Positions 13,476 to 24,890 of a stretch of DNA of 64,000 nt are shown piece by piece. The first letter of the stretch is position 1; the number at the start of each line of letters is the position of its first letter. A program made the position numbers and the translations under genes. The stretch is from NCBI GenBank assembly GCA_016800925.1, contig JABCPU010000320.1, positions 1 through 64,000 of the forward strand, in the 5' to 3' direction. This DNA comes from Suillus spraguei (taxonomy: Eukaryota; Basidiomycota; Agaricomycetes; Boletales; Suillaceae). Below the pieces are notes generated by a model. The model searched no databases. It was given only the letters and a program-made list of their open reading frames with translations, and was not told where the DNA came from.

Positions 13476-13840
13476 CCGGCTGCAGGGGTCTAGCCATCCC
13501 CGTCCCTGCTCCTGCCTTTAAAGGCAAGCGTCCCTGCTTCTTATTTCCCATCCGCCAATTTTTTTTTTAAAATGAAAATTCCTTACATCACCGTCCCTGC
13601 GTCCCTGCTCTCAAAAGGAAAGCGTCCCTGCTCTCAAAAGGAAAGCGTCCCTGCTCTCAAAAGGAAAGCGTCCCCGTCCCTGCTCTCAAAAGGAAAGCGT
13701 CCCTGCTCGCAAAAGGAAAGCGTCCCTGCTCTCAAAAGGCAACCGTCCCTGTCCCTGCTCTCAAAAGGAAAGCGTCCCTGCTCTCAATGGAAATGCGTTT
13801 CTGACGCAAAATTCCAGGGATCATCCTTTCCGGATCTCCA
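13476..13840 (+). repeat. Minisatellite-bearing repeat R2
   Basis: This is a direct copy of R1: same leader from CTCCGGCTGCAGGGGTCTAG and the same CCCATCCGCCA-poly(A/T) segment. An expanded array follows of about eight 23-bp units of the type GTCCCTGCTCTCAAAAGGAAAGC, ending near GGATCATCCTTTCCGGATC. The apparent ORF from 13,572 is the translated repeat, not a gene. Confidence 0.75.
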
Positions 13841-14417
13841 TACTCTGTGTACGATGAGGATGCACCTCACGCAGACCCTCGCTTTCTGCTCTATTTGTTC
13901 ATCTCGTACTGGACAGATTGCCCACCAGACCTTTACGACAAGGTTTCTCCATATAGAATCGTCAGCAGTGGCCGCGATGGACATATATCAGGCCTTAATT
14001 CGCGCCGTGATTCCTTTCTTGCCGCTTTTCACTGAGGAGGACCTGCAATATACGTGTCGATTCTCACCAAGTATTCGGCTGTTTGTCAATTTTGTCACGT
14101 AGTCCGACTCCACGACTTGATCCAAAGTTCCTCTCGGGTTTCAGCTAGAATCACATATCCTGTCCGAGCTGAAGGCGAAGCCATGGCTCAAGAATACAAG
14201 TACACAGGCATTTATTAAACCTGAACATCAATGTCATGATCTTGTTTAGGGACACTACCTCAGTAATCACAATTGCCCGGGATGCGACTCCAAGCGCAAA
14301 CCTAATGTTTCCTAGTACTATTCTTAATACTACACAAGCGGAGCCTTCAGTTCAATCACCTGTAAGGTGTGCACGCGCTGTTTATTCATGGTTTGACATA
14401 TAAATTCATAGACTACA
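13841..14417. other. No recognised gene; short unknown frame near 13,850-14,035
   Basis: A plus-strand frame (DAPHADPRFLLYLFISYWTD) has a protein-like composition but no recognised family, and it is cut off on the left by R2. The remainder to 14,417 shows nothing. Confidence 0.3.
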
Positions 14418-15815
14418 ATGCACATTTCGACCACATCTATACCCTGCTCAGATATTCGCATGGACACCCCGACCAGTGCCTCTATCCAGAAACCCCTTCC
14501 AAAACTGCAGCCAAAGTGCCAATCTCTGACATCTTCACTATCTGAGCACCTCAAACACTGTGACCTCGAATGGTTTAAGGCGCATCATCAGCCTGCAGCT
14601 TCTCCTGACTCAAAGCCTTTAAGTCCTGCTGCTCCTGGGCCACCCAGTGCGCCTAATGTTTCAAATGATGTGACGGGACCGCCTGCGGAGAAAATATGGC
14701 CATCTCGCATGCCAGGAAGGATACCTCTATGACCGGCATCTACTGAACCGACTCCAGTAAACGAGCCTGCAGCTCCTGCGAATGCCATTGATCTGCCGAG
14801 TACCTCGTCTTTTACTGAGATTTCGGTGCCTACAGATGCTAAAGAACTTAACCAAGAGGAAATCGTACCCACTATGGTTGATGTTGTTATGAACGACTCT
14901 CAAAGGCAACATGTGCCTCAAGGTTCAGAAACACTCCTCTTGGATACACCAGGAGATGTTGTCCCCAAGCTCACGACACCGCCAGAACCAAATACGGATT
15001 CCCTAGCCCCAAGTCAGCCACCTGCAATATCCTCAGATGCAGGTGCAGGAAACCACGGAGACGAAATATTGTTGTCTCCAGTAGATAATACCCCTTCGCA
15101 AGCCGCCTGTGCGAGATTTGGAGGGGAGATGGCCGTGATGATGTTTAGGCAAGGACTCGAGTCACCTCCCGGGACAATCAACCTTACTTTCAATCTCGAT
15201 CATACACTCTATCTCAAAATTGCTCGGTGGGCTAAGCGTAAATCATCACCAACGTATGTGTCATTTTCTCGCCTTTATCTACTTATTCAGCGGTTTACAG
15301 AGATTTGGAACAAAGTGTTTGTGTATCGTTCGCTTGCTATCATCTCCCCAGTCTTTTGCCCAATCCACCAGAAGATGATCAAGCGATTCCGTTTGAGCAA
15401 CTTACGATGCATTCGCAATGTTCGTGGCCCATGTCTGGAGACCTTTCATTGCAGACAAAGCGGGATGGGAGGGATTTTATCATTCCACTAGCTCCACCTA
15501 TTTTTGTGAGTGTCATCGCATAGTGTACTTGCAAACTACACTGAAGCCGGAATGACCGTTTGACAGGTTACTCCAGACAATTGTGTTGATATCTCCGCAT
15601 TTATCAGAAGCAGAGAAAATGCCTTTTCGGTGGTCCAACAGAGCGACATGTCAGACTACATGTTTATTCTCCACGCCCACCATCCCACACCTGTGCAACT
15701 CAGCCATCTTGCTTCTTACAGAAAGAGACATGAGGAGTGGGTGAAGATCACGCATGCTTTTTGCACATCTGAACCAACGGAATCATTATGGAAGCGATCG
15801 CAGTCGCGGTCGTGA
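14418..15815 (+). pseudogene. Unknown Agaricomycete-type protein, two introns, one in-frame TGA
   Basis: The frame begins MHISTTSIPCSDIRMDTP and is Pro/Ser/Thr-rich to about 15,100 (a disordered N-terminal half). A more structured part follows: FGGEMAVMMFRQGLESPPG, INLTFNLDHTLYLKIARWAK. Introns at about 15,254-15,301 and 15,509-15,567 join it to EQSVCVSFACYHLPSLLPNP, FEQLTMHSQCSWPMSGDLS and VTPDNCVDISAFIRSRENAF, ending SLWKRSQSRS at 15,815. A single TGA at 14,730-14,732 interrupts an otherwise continuous frame; both sides share one reading phase. I do not recognise the family. It could be a gene whose true start lies after the TGA, or a recent pseudogene. Confidence 0.5.
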
Positions 15816-16763
15816 AGGATTCGTCATAATTAATATTCTTGTAATCAACCCCTCGAGCTTCGCAGTCCCGTTATGTCTGTAGTACTTGTGCATTTCTGGT
15901 CAGCTTATATTCTGTAGCATAGTCGGCCAATTAAATGTGTTTTCCATCGGAAGCTTACGAAGTGTGGCGCTACGATGCATGATGCATTTGGTGAATGACA
16001 CGATTTGTCTTTTTGGAGGGATTCTTCAAGTTGCCAATAGGTCGAGATGCGATAATTACATAAAATTCTGCATCGTGGATAGTTGGCGCAGCATTATATA
16101 CGGCACTGTGGCAATAGGCGGTTACCCCCATCATGAGTCTTCCATAAGCTCGGGACCAGCCTGGCTTATACCACCACATCACCCTCAAAGACGTATGTCA
16201 TAATTCATGCATCGTGCCTCGGAAGCGCAGTTACTAGTGCTAGTTACAGACTTACAATACTCGCTCCAGTGTAATGGTACACCCTGCCTCGGACTCGCTG
16301 CAAAGACCCATCGAATGATCAAGTTGAACTCTGGTATGCCTCTCATAAATTGTTTTCAAACTTTCGTATTACACAAACCTTTTGCAGCTCGTCACGGTGC
16401 CAGACCATCATACAAGCGTTTGATGATTTCATTGAATCATATATTTATATATAGGCCTCTGGAAGGCTCCCATAAGCAGAGTTCAGACTCTGGAATCTTT
16501 CCAGAAGAATTCTGCTTCTTTTGACAATCGCAAGGCCCACGTTCTGAGCTTCGTGCCGTACTTCAAGCCCTCAGCCCGCAGGATTCTGGCTCGATTAGTA
16601 AATAAGCATCCAGCCATTCGCCTCCGATGGTTGAGAGCTTCGCAGCATGTCTCAGGGTCTGGCTCGATTGCCATTCGCAAGCTAGTACATCCCTGACCTA
16701 TCTCACTATAATACTGCGACATAGTCTGCAATGTTTCAATGTTGTCTGCATTTTTTCAGGACA
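15816..16763. other. No recognised gene
   Basis: Only short frames on both strands, without family motifs or consistent intron signals. The last part is the upstream region of the MFS pseudogene. Confidence 0.35.
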
Positions 16764-18744
16764 ATGTCACCACTTCTGCCCCTCTCCACGAATATTAATG
16801 AACCCCAAAGGCTTTCTCTTGCCTGCAAACTCATTTTGTTAGTCATGTTCTGTCTTACTCAATTTATAGATACCTTGAGTATGTCAGCTCTCTTATCTGC
16901 GATTCCTGCACTTGAGGCATCCATGGGTATGACTGAAATTCAATCCACTTGGGTGTTTAGTGGGTTCCGATTAACTTTTTCATCATCCCTACTTATCGTG
17001 CGTGTCCATCCCGTAAAGTCCTGATTTGCACTTCAATGCATAGTTTTAGAGTGGCCATCTCAGTGACGTATACAACCCAAGTTAGTACTGTGCTGCCTAG
17101 CATACCTGATGTACATGCTAATCTAATGGTTCATAGAAACTGTATTCATTGGAGGAGTGTCCACTCTTGGTATCCTCTCGTTGTGCACAGGATTCGTTTA
17201 CACCACAGTTCCTATCCTTGTTCTGAGAGCAATCACTGGAATAGGTGATCATTCTCGCTGGTGTGTTGGTTCTGACTGATGAAGGTTACTTCTTAGCTTC
17301 TGCGATGACGATTCCCTCTGCTCTAAAACTATTGGTCAAGGTATTTCCAGATCCACTCGAACAGGCTCGGGCAGTAGGGTTCTTTGCAGGCTGTGGTGTG
17401 GTGGCCAACAGTGAGCACCCCACATATCGTAAGACAACCCTCATAGTTCCTTTACATAGTTGGCGGTCTTGTGGTCGGTGCAATGTTCGTTCAACTGGTG
17501 TCTTACCATTGGGTCTTCTGGTTTGTGGCATGCACGGCTGATTTGTATTTTCATGATACCATCACAAATCGGAGAGACTGCAGGCAGTCGTAAGCCTAAA
17601 GGGGCAAAATGGAAGTCCCTTGATTTGGTCGGCGTAGGCGTCTTGACTGGTATAAATCTTTCAGCATACTTTTCTTTGTGTCGCTTACGAACTTTGATAG
17701 TTTCCTTCATCTTGTTGATTTTCGCCGTGACATCCGGTTCCACTGATGGTTGGAAATCCCTGGTTGTATTGATTCTCCTGATCATTTCAATTATAATGAT
17801 AGCTGGGTTTTTCTACTGAGAAACACTTTTGCCTGCGGACCGAGCTGCCATGTATGTCAACGGAAATCTTAGCATCAATCACCGGCTGATCTTGTACCAG
17901 ACCACCACGGACATGGTTCTACAACAATTTCTCTGTTCTGTTCGCCACTGCACTTTTGCCATCCTTTTGGTGGAGTGGGATTATGTTTATTTTTGATATC
18001 ATGTGGCAAACCGTGTTTCATTGGTCAGTGATGTCGACAGCCATTCACATGTAAGGTATTCGCTGTCACTTCATATCGCCAACCATCAAGATTCTTTGTT
18101 CTCTAGGTTGCCACTCGTATCGTAGCCTTTGCTGCGAGCTGCACTGGATCACTCTCTCATATCTACAGTCCAAAGTGGATTATCCTTACTGGTCTATCGT
18201 TGTGCATGGTCGCCACCTTACTGCTGGCGCTCGGTGAGGGAAAGCCCGAAAACTATTGGCCATTTGTATTCCCAGCATTTGTACTTGGCAGCGCCGGAGT
18301 CATGGTTGCTTTCTCACATATGAAGTAAGTTTCAAATAATAGCAGTTTTCCGAGCACGGTTTACTTGCTTCATAGTATCGCTATTTTCCAAGCTGCGCCT
18401 TCATCCATGTCCGGCACAGTTGGTGCTATGTTTAACAGCGCGCTTCAATTTGGATCGCAATTGGTCTTGCTGCTATAACTTCAATAGAGACCTCCGTGGA
18501 GGCTACTCATGGAGGTTCGCACGAGTACACGGGAAGAGCTGCGTCGTTTTGATTCATCCTTGGGATTGTTACTCTTCAATTCATTTTGATATCAATATTT
18601 TACGACCGCAGTACGGACCACAAACCCCAAACAAAGTACAACAACCCCAGGCCTAGGCAGCATTCTATGCCACACAGTACGACGGGCTGTGGCGAAAAAC
18701 TTAACAATAGTAGGAATATAACCACCGCGACTGAAGTCAACTAA
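16764..18744 (+). pseudogene. Major facilitator superfamily transporter (DHA2-like), disabled
   Basis: A start ATG at 16,764 (MSPLLPLSTNINEPQRLS) leads into membrane helices typical of fungal 14-helix drug:proton antiporters: LACKLILLVMFCLTQFIDTL, SGHLSDVYNPK, VSTLGILSLCTGFVYTTVP, SAMTIPSALKLLVKVFPDP, ARAVGFFAGCGVVAN, VGGLVVGAMFVQLVSYHWVF, LIVSFILLIFAVTSGSTDGW, NNFSVLFATALLPSFWWSG and SALQFG. Introns have clean GT-AG borders. Three kinds of damage are visible. Two bases are lost after VACTA near 17,541. TGA replaces the expected Trp codon in FFY*ETLLPADRAAM (17,818) and again in ASF*FILGIV near 18,550. One base is lost after ALQFGS near 18,460. The coding sequence would end at 18,744. Confidence 0.8.
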
Positions 18745-19600
18745 GGTGTACATTTCTTCAGACGACTTGCCAAGACATGTTATCACTACACACTACTACT
18801 TTCTCAGGTTTGGGGAAAACTTCACTCATAGTGTATTTGTATGCATGACGATCTTGACTGCAAATAGAGACTTGACGATTCTTACTGCTTATTGGTCACA
18901 GAACAGATGTAGATCCAACAATTGGTAGGGGCTTGTATAGGTGTTGACTGTTCCCGAGAACTCAGGCCTTCAATATATCACCATTTTCCATGGCGGACCC
19001 ACTATCTATCCCACGCTGGATTACAACCCTCGAACGAGTTGGCTCGATGTTAGTTGTCGATTTACACATCGTGAATGAACATAAACTACTTGCAGCAAGT
19101 TGAACACTCGTCTGGTCTCGCTGATTGCATGTTAAATTTGGCGACTACCTGACAGTGCCCTCAGGATGCGACGGACGTGCGGATTGTGTAATACTGGAGC
19201 CTGTAAGTGCTTCATATTGGACCTCAGGGACATTGACTGGTGACCAGCGTGCTGACCTCCTGAGTAAGGGGTCAAGGCAGCTGGAGCAGATGATGATAAT
19301 GAATGGTAGTGATACTTCGAAGTTTGCACAGCCAAACGCCAGACGATTAAGGAAGGCACGAGTCAGCGGTTACTAGGTCAGGGTTCTCGGAATTCTGACC
19401 CATGTGAAGCTTTCAGAAATCTGATTCAGTAAATTTTCTACTGGAAGGGTGGTGCTGATCCAGAGTCATCAGCGTTTGCAACACATGCGCAAAAAACAAC
19501 ACAGCATGACGGGGTGGACACAATAGCACCCGACCCAGCGGTTATGCGTGCTTTATTATATCAGATGTCAGCCCCGATGACGATATGATGATATGAAATA
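18745..19600. other. Mostly unassigned; possible gene start at 18,990
   Basis: A plus-strand MADPLSIPRWITTLERVGSM with a plausible downstream intron near 19,050-19,094 looks like the start of a protein, but no continuation or family is recognisable. The minus and plus frames at 19,125-19,376 are weak. Confidence 0.25.
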
Positions 19601-20846
19601 TCAGCCCTCTAAGGCTGCAAGCCTCGCGCGAAGTTGCTCAATTTCAGCATCCTAGTGAAATAGTACCATCAACAAACGAAGACCATGTTTGCTGAGAATA
19701 GCCCACTTTTGATTGGCGAACTCGCTCGATTTCGGCTTTCTGTTGCTCCATTTCGGTGTCCTAGTGAAATAGTACCATCAACAAACGAAGACCATGTTTG
19801 CTGAGAATAGCCCACTTTTGATTTGCAAACTCGCTCGATTACGGCGTCCTGGTGAAATAGTACCATCAAAAAACGAAGACAATGTTTCCTGAGAATAACC
19901 CACTTTTGCTTGTCGAACTTGCTCGATTTCGACCTCAAACTCCATGTGCAATTTGTGTCAATTCTGCAACAACAAGTACCATCAAGAAATGGAGACCATA
20001 TTAGCTGAGAATAGCCCACCTTTGCCTCTTTGGCTTCGTGATGGGACTTTACCTGCTCAAGCGTCCCCAACATCTTTTGCCACTCAGACTGATAAGCAGC
20101 ACATACAGCCTCGATATCCTTAGTTGGCGATCCTAATGCGACCCCGCGATAACGACCACGTGCATGATGGTTTCCACACTCCGAGTCTTGATCACTACGG
20201 AACAGCTCTTTCAAGCTGCCCCACACTGTGCTCGAAAACCAATAGCATTGGTTTTCATATAATTGGTATGCCGGGGCCTGGCGGTGTACCAGAGACAGGA
20301 CAGTAGACACTTGAAGTGCCGAGGGGCAGAAGATGTAGGAAAGTCAAAGCTACAAAGCTTGCTGTATGGTGTATATCTGACTTGAAGTTGTGGGGCTGCA
20401 TCGCGGGGGGAACCATAAATAGATACAGAGTTGTATGCGTTGGTGTCGGATGATGAGGGACAGACTAATTCAGATGATTGTTTGAAGGAACAGCCTTGTC
20501 TTTTCACGGCACGGTCTGCAGACACTACAGCCTGAGTGGAGCAGCCATCAATCCAATGTCTGAAAAAAAATAACAGGAACTCATGTTCGGGATGACTACC
20601 ACATTTGTGATATTCCATGCGTGCCAGCACACATTTTGCATACAGATTACCCTGGGTTTCGTCCCAAGAATCTGCCATCGAGGAACACCAACTCAGGACT
20701 GACGCACTATTGATATCAGGCCCATTTGGACAGTGAAACTTTAAAGCTGGAAGTCCAGGAGGAGGCTCTGACATGAATACATGACGAAAGGAGGATAGAA
20801 AACGGCTAATCCAGGAATGATTTCTTCGGTCTTGTTTTAAGGACAT
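19601..20846 (-). CDS. Agaricomycete-type hypothetical protein with coiled-coil tail
   Basis: The minus-strand N-terminal exon (MSEPPPGLPALKFHCPNGPD at about 20,774; upstream ATG at 20,846) has conserved-looking blocks NLYAKCVLARMEYHKCGSHP, FLLFFFRHWIDGCSTQAVVS, ADRAVKRQG and RYTPYSKLCSFDFPTSSA. After a frame change near 20,315, AYQLYENQCYWFSSTVWGSL and RYRGVALGSPTKDIEAV follow, then charged coiled-coil exons (QKMLGTLEQVKSHHEAKEAK, DTEMEQQKAEIERVRQSK) ending DAEIEQLRARLAALEG at 19,601. I recall similar proteins of unknown function in many Agaricomycetes. The tail is encoded by tandemly duplicated exon-intron units. The frame change could be an unrecognised small intron or a real lesion. Confidence 0.5.
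19650..20025 (-). repeat. Tandem exon-intron duplication in the coiled-coil tail
   Basis: On the minus strand, a short exon ending ...CGC/GACAAGCAAAAG-like sequence is followed by an intron beginning GTGGGCTATTCTCAG and containing CGTTTGTTGATGGTACTATT and a TAG acceptor. The exon-intron pair recurs about four times at roughly 100-120-bp spacing. Exon and intron parts are both conserved between units, so unequal DNA exchange rather than retrocopying produced it. Confidence 0.65.
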
Positions 20847-21161
20847 TATAGATTGTCAAGGGTTTGAACACGTTGCTCCAAGGAGAGGCATCACGGTCGA
20901 GTCAATTGAAGATGTAGACAGCTGCGAGCGGCCCGGCTTGCCGCTGGGTGCCAGGCCTGTAAGTTTGCAACCTGTTCGTCAGACAAAAGCTCACATACAA
21001 CTTAACCTTCCATAACCGCAAGCTCTCCGTTCTCCAAGAAGCCGTCCTTCGCATCCATCAGAAACGCATTCAAGAAGAACACTGATGTACTGCCATTACC
21101 TCCACTGGACTACCAAGCATATCCCATCCTCAAGAACCCCTTTAACTGCTCGACGTCGTCC
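20847..21161. other. Upstream region of the TAO3 fragment
   Basis: Possible N-terminal coding remnants (KLSVLQEAVLRIHQKRIQEE near 21,030) precede the main TAO3 frame. No start could be fixed. Confidence 0.35.
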
Positions 21162-22640
21162 TTGCCTCACGCCACCTTGACATCTAATAAGACATTCAAT
21201 GCTACAAGTCCACCTCATCCTCGCGCCCCGACACCTGAATCTAGCAAATCACGCCCCCGCGCTCCATCAAGGGCAAGGGGGCATTCCACTGCAAGATCTC
21301 ATCATTCTCAATCTGGATCTATATTTCACAACTCGGACACAGGGAGTGATTATGGTCACGTCTTCTCTTACTCATCCTCTCCTCCTCCCGTACCCGACAC
21401 GTTTGGTGCTCAGATGTTCAGTGGTGATGGACCCTCAATGGAGGAGGATGGCAAAGTGCCATCGGGTCCTAAGATGCCGTCTGATTATGCTCTGCATGCA
21501 GTTTTTATTCGGTTTTCTACTCTGGCGGAGGCAAAGATGACTGCTTTCCTTCACGAAACACTGGTATTTACTTTCTTTTCGAATTGGTGTGGCATACGTC
21601 ATTCACGCGCCTTTAGGATCACGAACCTTTGTTGACAAACTTCATGGGTCCTTCGCTGGATCCTAAGTTTGATGACATGATGAGTTCTTTGGGAAAGATA
21701 GCTCAGGAACATCCAAAACCCGTCATAGACTCAATTAGGTGCTGGAGACGCGGTCATAATGAAAATGTCAGCCCCGACATACTTAAGCATCATGCTAGTC
21801 AATCGCCTTTATGGACACGTGGTGCGAGAGTTCAAGAGCTGTTTACCTTGCTGAATGAACGAAAGTTGCTGACGTCAATATACATCATGCGTCGCGCTCT
21901 GATTGCCGTCTTGTCCATTTTGTCCAAAGACGCACTGGGTGATACGCTGGGATTTACCCTGGAGGAAACAACGTTCGAGCAGTTCAAGAGACCGGACTTG
22001 AAGCTCGTTGCACAGTCAGCTAATCATCGGCTTAATGCTGAACTCTATGCTATGCTGCTCGGACACTTGGCAAACGTTCGGTGAGCATGGTGTCGTTACT
22101 GCACCATTGTCCAAACTAATTATCCGCCAGCTTTGTGAGTGTCACGGATGGTTTTCTTTGCGAGCTCGAGCCTGTAACGAATGGTCAAGTGGCGAAATAC
22201 CTCGATACGAAGTACGAGCATCTAGTGAAAGGGCTCCGTCACGTTCAACTGAGAGTGAGATCTATCCTGTCCTCTGTATTTTGTGTTCGTGTATCAGCTA
22301 GGTATGGCCGCCAGAGGCATTTTGAGGAGGGAGCCGAGTTTCTGGAATTATCAGCCAAGTCTTTCGCAAATGCGCATGGTCTTCGGTTCAAGATCGCTTT
22401 TGCCGATACGTTGACTCGTCTCTTGCACCCCATTGGAAAGGTGTTTCCTATTTTCTGGCTGGTACTGGTACACGCTAATATGACCTCAAGACGGCGCAGG
22501 CCGAAGTCAATCATCCACAATGGGAAAAGGCGATCGAAAGGATCTATCCTAGTGCTAGACGCGTTCAAGGCTACCACCAAGGACAGTACCAGTTGTCTCA
22601 AGGCTCGTCGTCGTCGTAGCAGAGTGATTCCAGCTACCCT
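21162..22640 (+). pseudogene. TAO3/PAG1 cell-morphogenesis protein, N-terminal fragment
   Basis: TAO3/Mor2/Furry proteins are giant HEAT-like scaffolds of the RAM/NDR-kinase polarity pathway. The fragment has a Ser/Pro-rich leader, then YALHAVFIRFSTLAEAKM, an intron (about 21,564-21,617), DHEPLLTNFMGPSLDPKFDD, KIAQEHPKPVIDSIRCWRRG, SPLWTRGARVQELFTLLNER, RRALIAVLSILSKDALGDTL, a second intron near 22,081-22,131, FVSVTDGFLCELEPVTNGQV, YLDTKYEHLVKGLRHVQL and AKSFANAHGLRF…FADTLTRLLHPIGK. After IERIYPSA (about 22,555) family similarity stops and a different Ser/Gln-rich tail follows. One extra T at VWPPEAF|EEGAEF (about 22,322) shifts the frame. Only a few hundred of the roughly 2,000 residues usual for the family remain. 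Confidence 0.8.
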
Positions 22641-22859
22641 TATGAACCCAAAGGCAAGGGGAGGATGTGAGTGCGCCAGTGCCTCAGGCCCATGATCTCG
22701 TACTTCTGCATGTGTGTGAGGTCCTCTACGCATATTCTTCATCCATTTCTTTTTGGTTTCTTCTCTCAAGCTTGATCGTAATGCGCACTTCTCCATGCCC
22801 TAATGAATTTCCTTGACGTTGTTTCCTTCCTTTTCCTTTTTTCAAAGCTACGGCTTTCC
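22641..22859. other. Unassigned spacer between TAO3 fragment and amidase copy C
   Basis: Short pyrimidine-rich stretch; no gene or repeat recognised. Confidence 0.35.
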
Positions 22860-24000
22860 ACTTGTTTTTCGCTTCATTCCTGTTTGATGATATGGTATTG
22901 GTCTCACTGCAGTGTTTGTGTTCACATACTCACGATCGCATCTACTTACATTCCTGCAATTCACTATCGTCCATGCATCAATAATCACATATTTTCTGCT
23001 TCACAAACTGTATCCCAAGTCCCCATCATTGCTCCAATATATATCTATATCCAAAGATTTTCGTGTGTCGAGGCTTCTCAATCCTTCACCATCATTGGCA
23101 ACAGAAATCGACTCGCACATCTCATGCACATCAATAACAGACAAATCTATGGAACAACAATGCCCCGTGATAGAGATATGTATGTATGATAAAGTGTCCA
23201 ACGCTACGAAGACTTTAAAAAAAGACCGCCACCCCTCCATCGCTTTGGGATTGTAAACAGGATTCTTGCCCAAGTACATACGGGTCTCGAACATTTTCGA
23301 TCGGCCTGAGGCGCCTACTACAAAATCTGTTGACAGGTTGTCGGTATCTGGATTGACGCGCGTCACTGGTATGGTGCCGACAGGAGAGTCGATAACGTTG
23401 TACGTAATGGTAGCGGCTGCGAGCACGGACAAGTATGTCGCACCCCTGGAGATTATGAGCTTCACAACCGAGAAGGAAGGTGCGGAAACTTACCCGTGAG
23501 GTATCACTGGAAGGGACTGCACAGGTGCGATGATTCCATCGAAACTGTATTTGTCCCATACCTGGGGGGTATTAACAAAGGAAAGTTTCTAAATGTCAAT
23601 ACGCTTACCTGTTCATACCACGCAGCGGCAACCTTATTCCGTTGGTCAGTGAAATCCGTGAATTCCAAAACAGACTTCTCCCGTGCCAACGAGAAGAAAC
23701 ACGGGAAGAGGGAGTCGCCCAAGAACGTCTTGGCGATCCAACAAGCCAGCTTACAAACGAAGGACGGTAATTTGGGACCCAAGGTGACCAAGAATAAACT
23801 GTCCTCCTGCAAGTCGGGTTGTGTGAGATATAGACGGCATATCTTTAATTTAAACAGGTAGTGACTAACCGCGCTAATGGCCCATGAGAAGATCGAATTG
23901 CTTCGAATCCAAGCCGGACGGCTGTAAGACAAAGCCAGTTAGCGAAGAATCGAGAACATCACCTTCCTTGTGTACCAATAGAACTAACACATTGTATAGG
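22860..24000 (-). pseudogene. Amidase copy C (inverted copy of the 3' part of copy B)
   Basis: The minus strand matches copy B from about 10,160 to 11,945, with two deletions. About 465 bp is missing between the exon ending HGSLAR and the EDSLFLVTLGP exon, and about 190 bp is missing between KAMEG and the 3' flank, removing the C-terminal GVQLVGKKW segment and the stop codon. What remains includes VIDSPVGTIPVTRVN and ARE KSVLEFTDFTDQRNKVAAAW-type exons. The catalytic half is absent. The right end stops at 24,000 inside the intron/exon after PTAER. Confidence 0.8.
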
Positions 24001-24001
24001 A

Positions 24002-24238
24002 CTATGGTGTACGGTCTTTCGCCCGCGCCCCTGTAGTCGTCCTAGTATGACATCGAACAGCTCGCACAGGCAACCATATGACCATCAACACCCATCCAAA
24101 AATCACCCGGAGCGGGCCAAGCGCGAGGATGTTGGGTAGCAAGACGGCCAATCGCAATGGACCGCTGCCAGGCGTTTTGTCAGAGACGTAGATAATGCAT
24201 CTCGTACATTCAATAGTCAAGAAGATCGGAAGGGGCAA
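24002..24238 (-). other. Hydrophobic ORF fragment
   Basis: A minus-strand frame reads PLRLAVLLPNILALGPLRVI followed by FGWVLMVIWLPV: two closely spaced hydrophobic segments, as in the N-terminus of a membrane enzyme such as an acyltransferase. The family is not certain. It abuts the right end of amidase copy C, so it is probably another truncated exon. Confidence 0.35.
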
Positions 24239-24659
24239 AGAAGCGTAGACTATGGGTTGTTGTGAGTCGCAGTTGAGCGGAGTAAAGATTAAGAATCACG
24301 TATGAGCATCGTTCATGCTCATGATGTTGTCACAACAATAAATATTTGATATATCGATTCCTTCGGTCAAACAGCTTCGAACTATAGACAAGGCGATCTC
24401 GACCAGGGTCACCTCAGGACTGAGATGGATGTTGGTGGTGCAGTTGTAAGTTCTTTGTAGAGTGGTTCGATTTGAAGAATCAACAGAAGTTCAAAACCAC
24501 CCACAGTTGTCAAACTGGCGCTTCCGGTATGACGGCCCAGAGGAGACAATGATAAATTGAAAAAATCTACATGCTAACCCAAAAATCGTAAATTATCTGA
24601 ATGATAACCAAAAGTCATCCACGTGGCTTCTCTCAAAACTCCAAAGAGTTTCGTAACGC
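24239..24659. other. No recognised gene
   Basis: Unassigned sequence with scattered stops in all frames. Confidence 0.3.
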
Positions 24660-24890
24660 AGCTGTGAATTTGTCCGTCGTACTGCAGGTTTAATATCCAA
24701 AAGACTCGCTGTACATGCCAAATGCATCGTAGGCGTGGACATCAGCCAGAGCGTGGTTGACCAGTACAATCAAAGCGTCTTCAATCAGGGTATACCATCC
24801 GAGGAGATGAGGGCTGTGTGCTGTGACCTGACCGTTGCCCCAAATCAGCTGGATGGAATGAAGTTTGATGTGGTTGTGGTACGTCTCCAC
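24660..24890 (+). pseudogene. SAM-dependent methyltransferase fragment
   Basis: A plus-strand frame reads IVGVDISQSVVDQYNQSVFN, GIPSEEMRAVCCDLT and LDGMKFDVVVV. VGVDIS with the acidic loop and DVVV are motifs I-II of a Rossmann-type class I methyltransferase of a fungal small-molecule type. Nothing before or after survives; at about 24,885 it meets the REV1 3' end, tail to tail. Confidence 0.6.

Noticed and set aside
8984..13790. Possible CRISPR array in R1/R2
   Set aside because: The units are contiguous tandem repeats with no unique spacers, and the window is fungal.
13572..14102. 176-codon frame with SLLSKGKRPCSQKE repeats
   Set aside because: It is the 23-bp minisatellite of R2 read as protein; unit length not divisible by three and mixed phases argue against coding.
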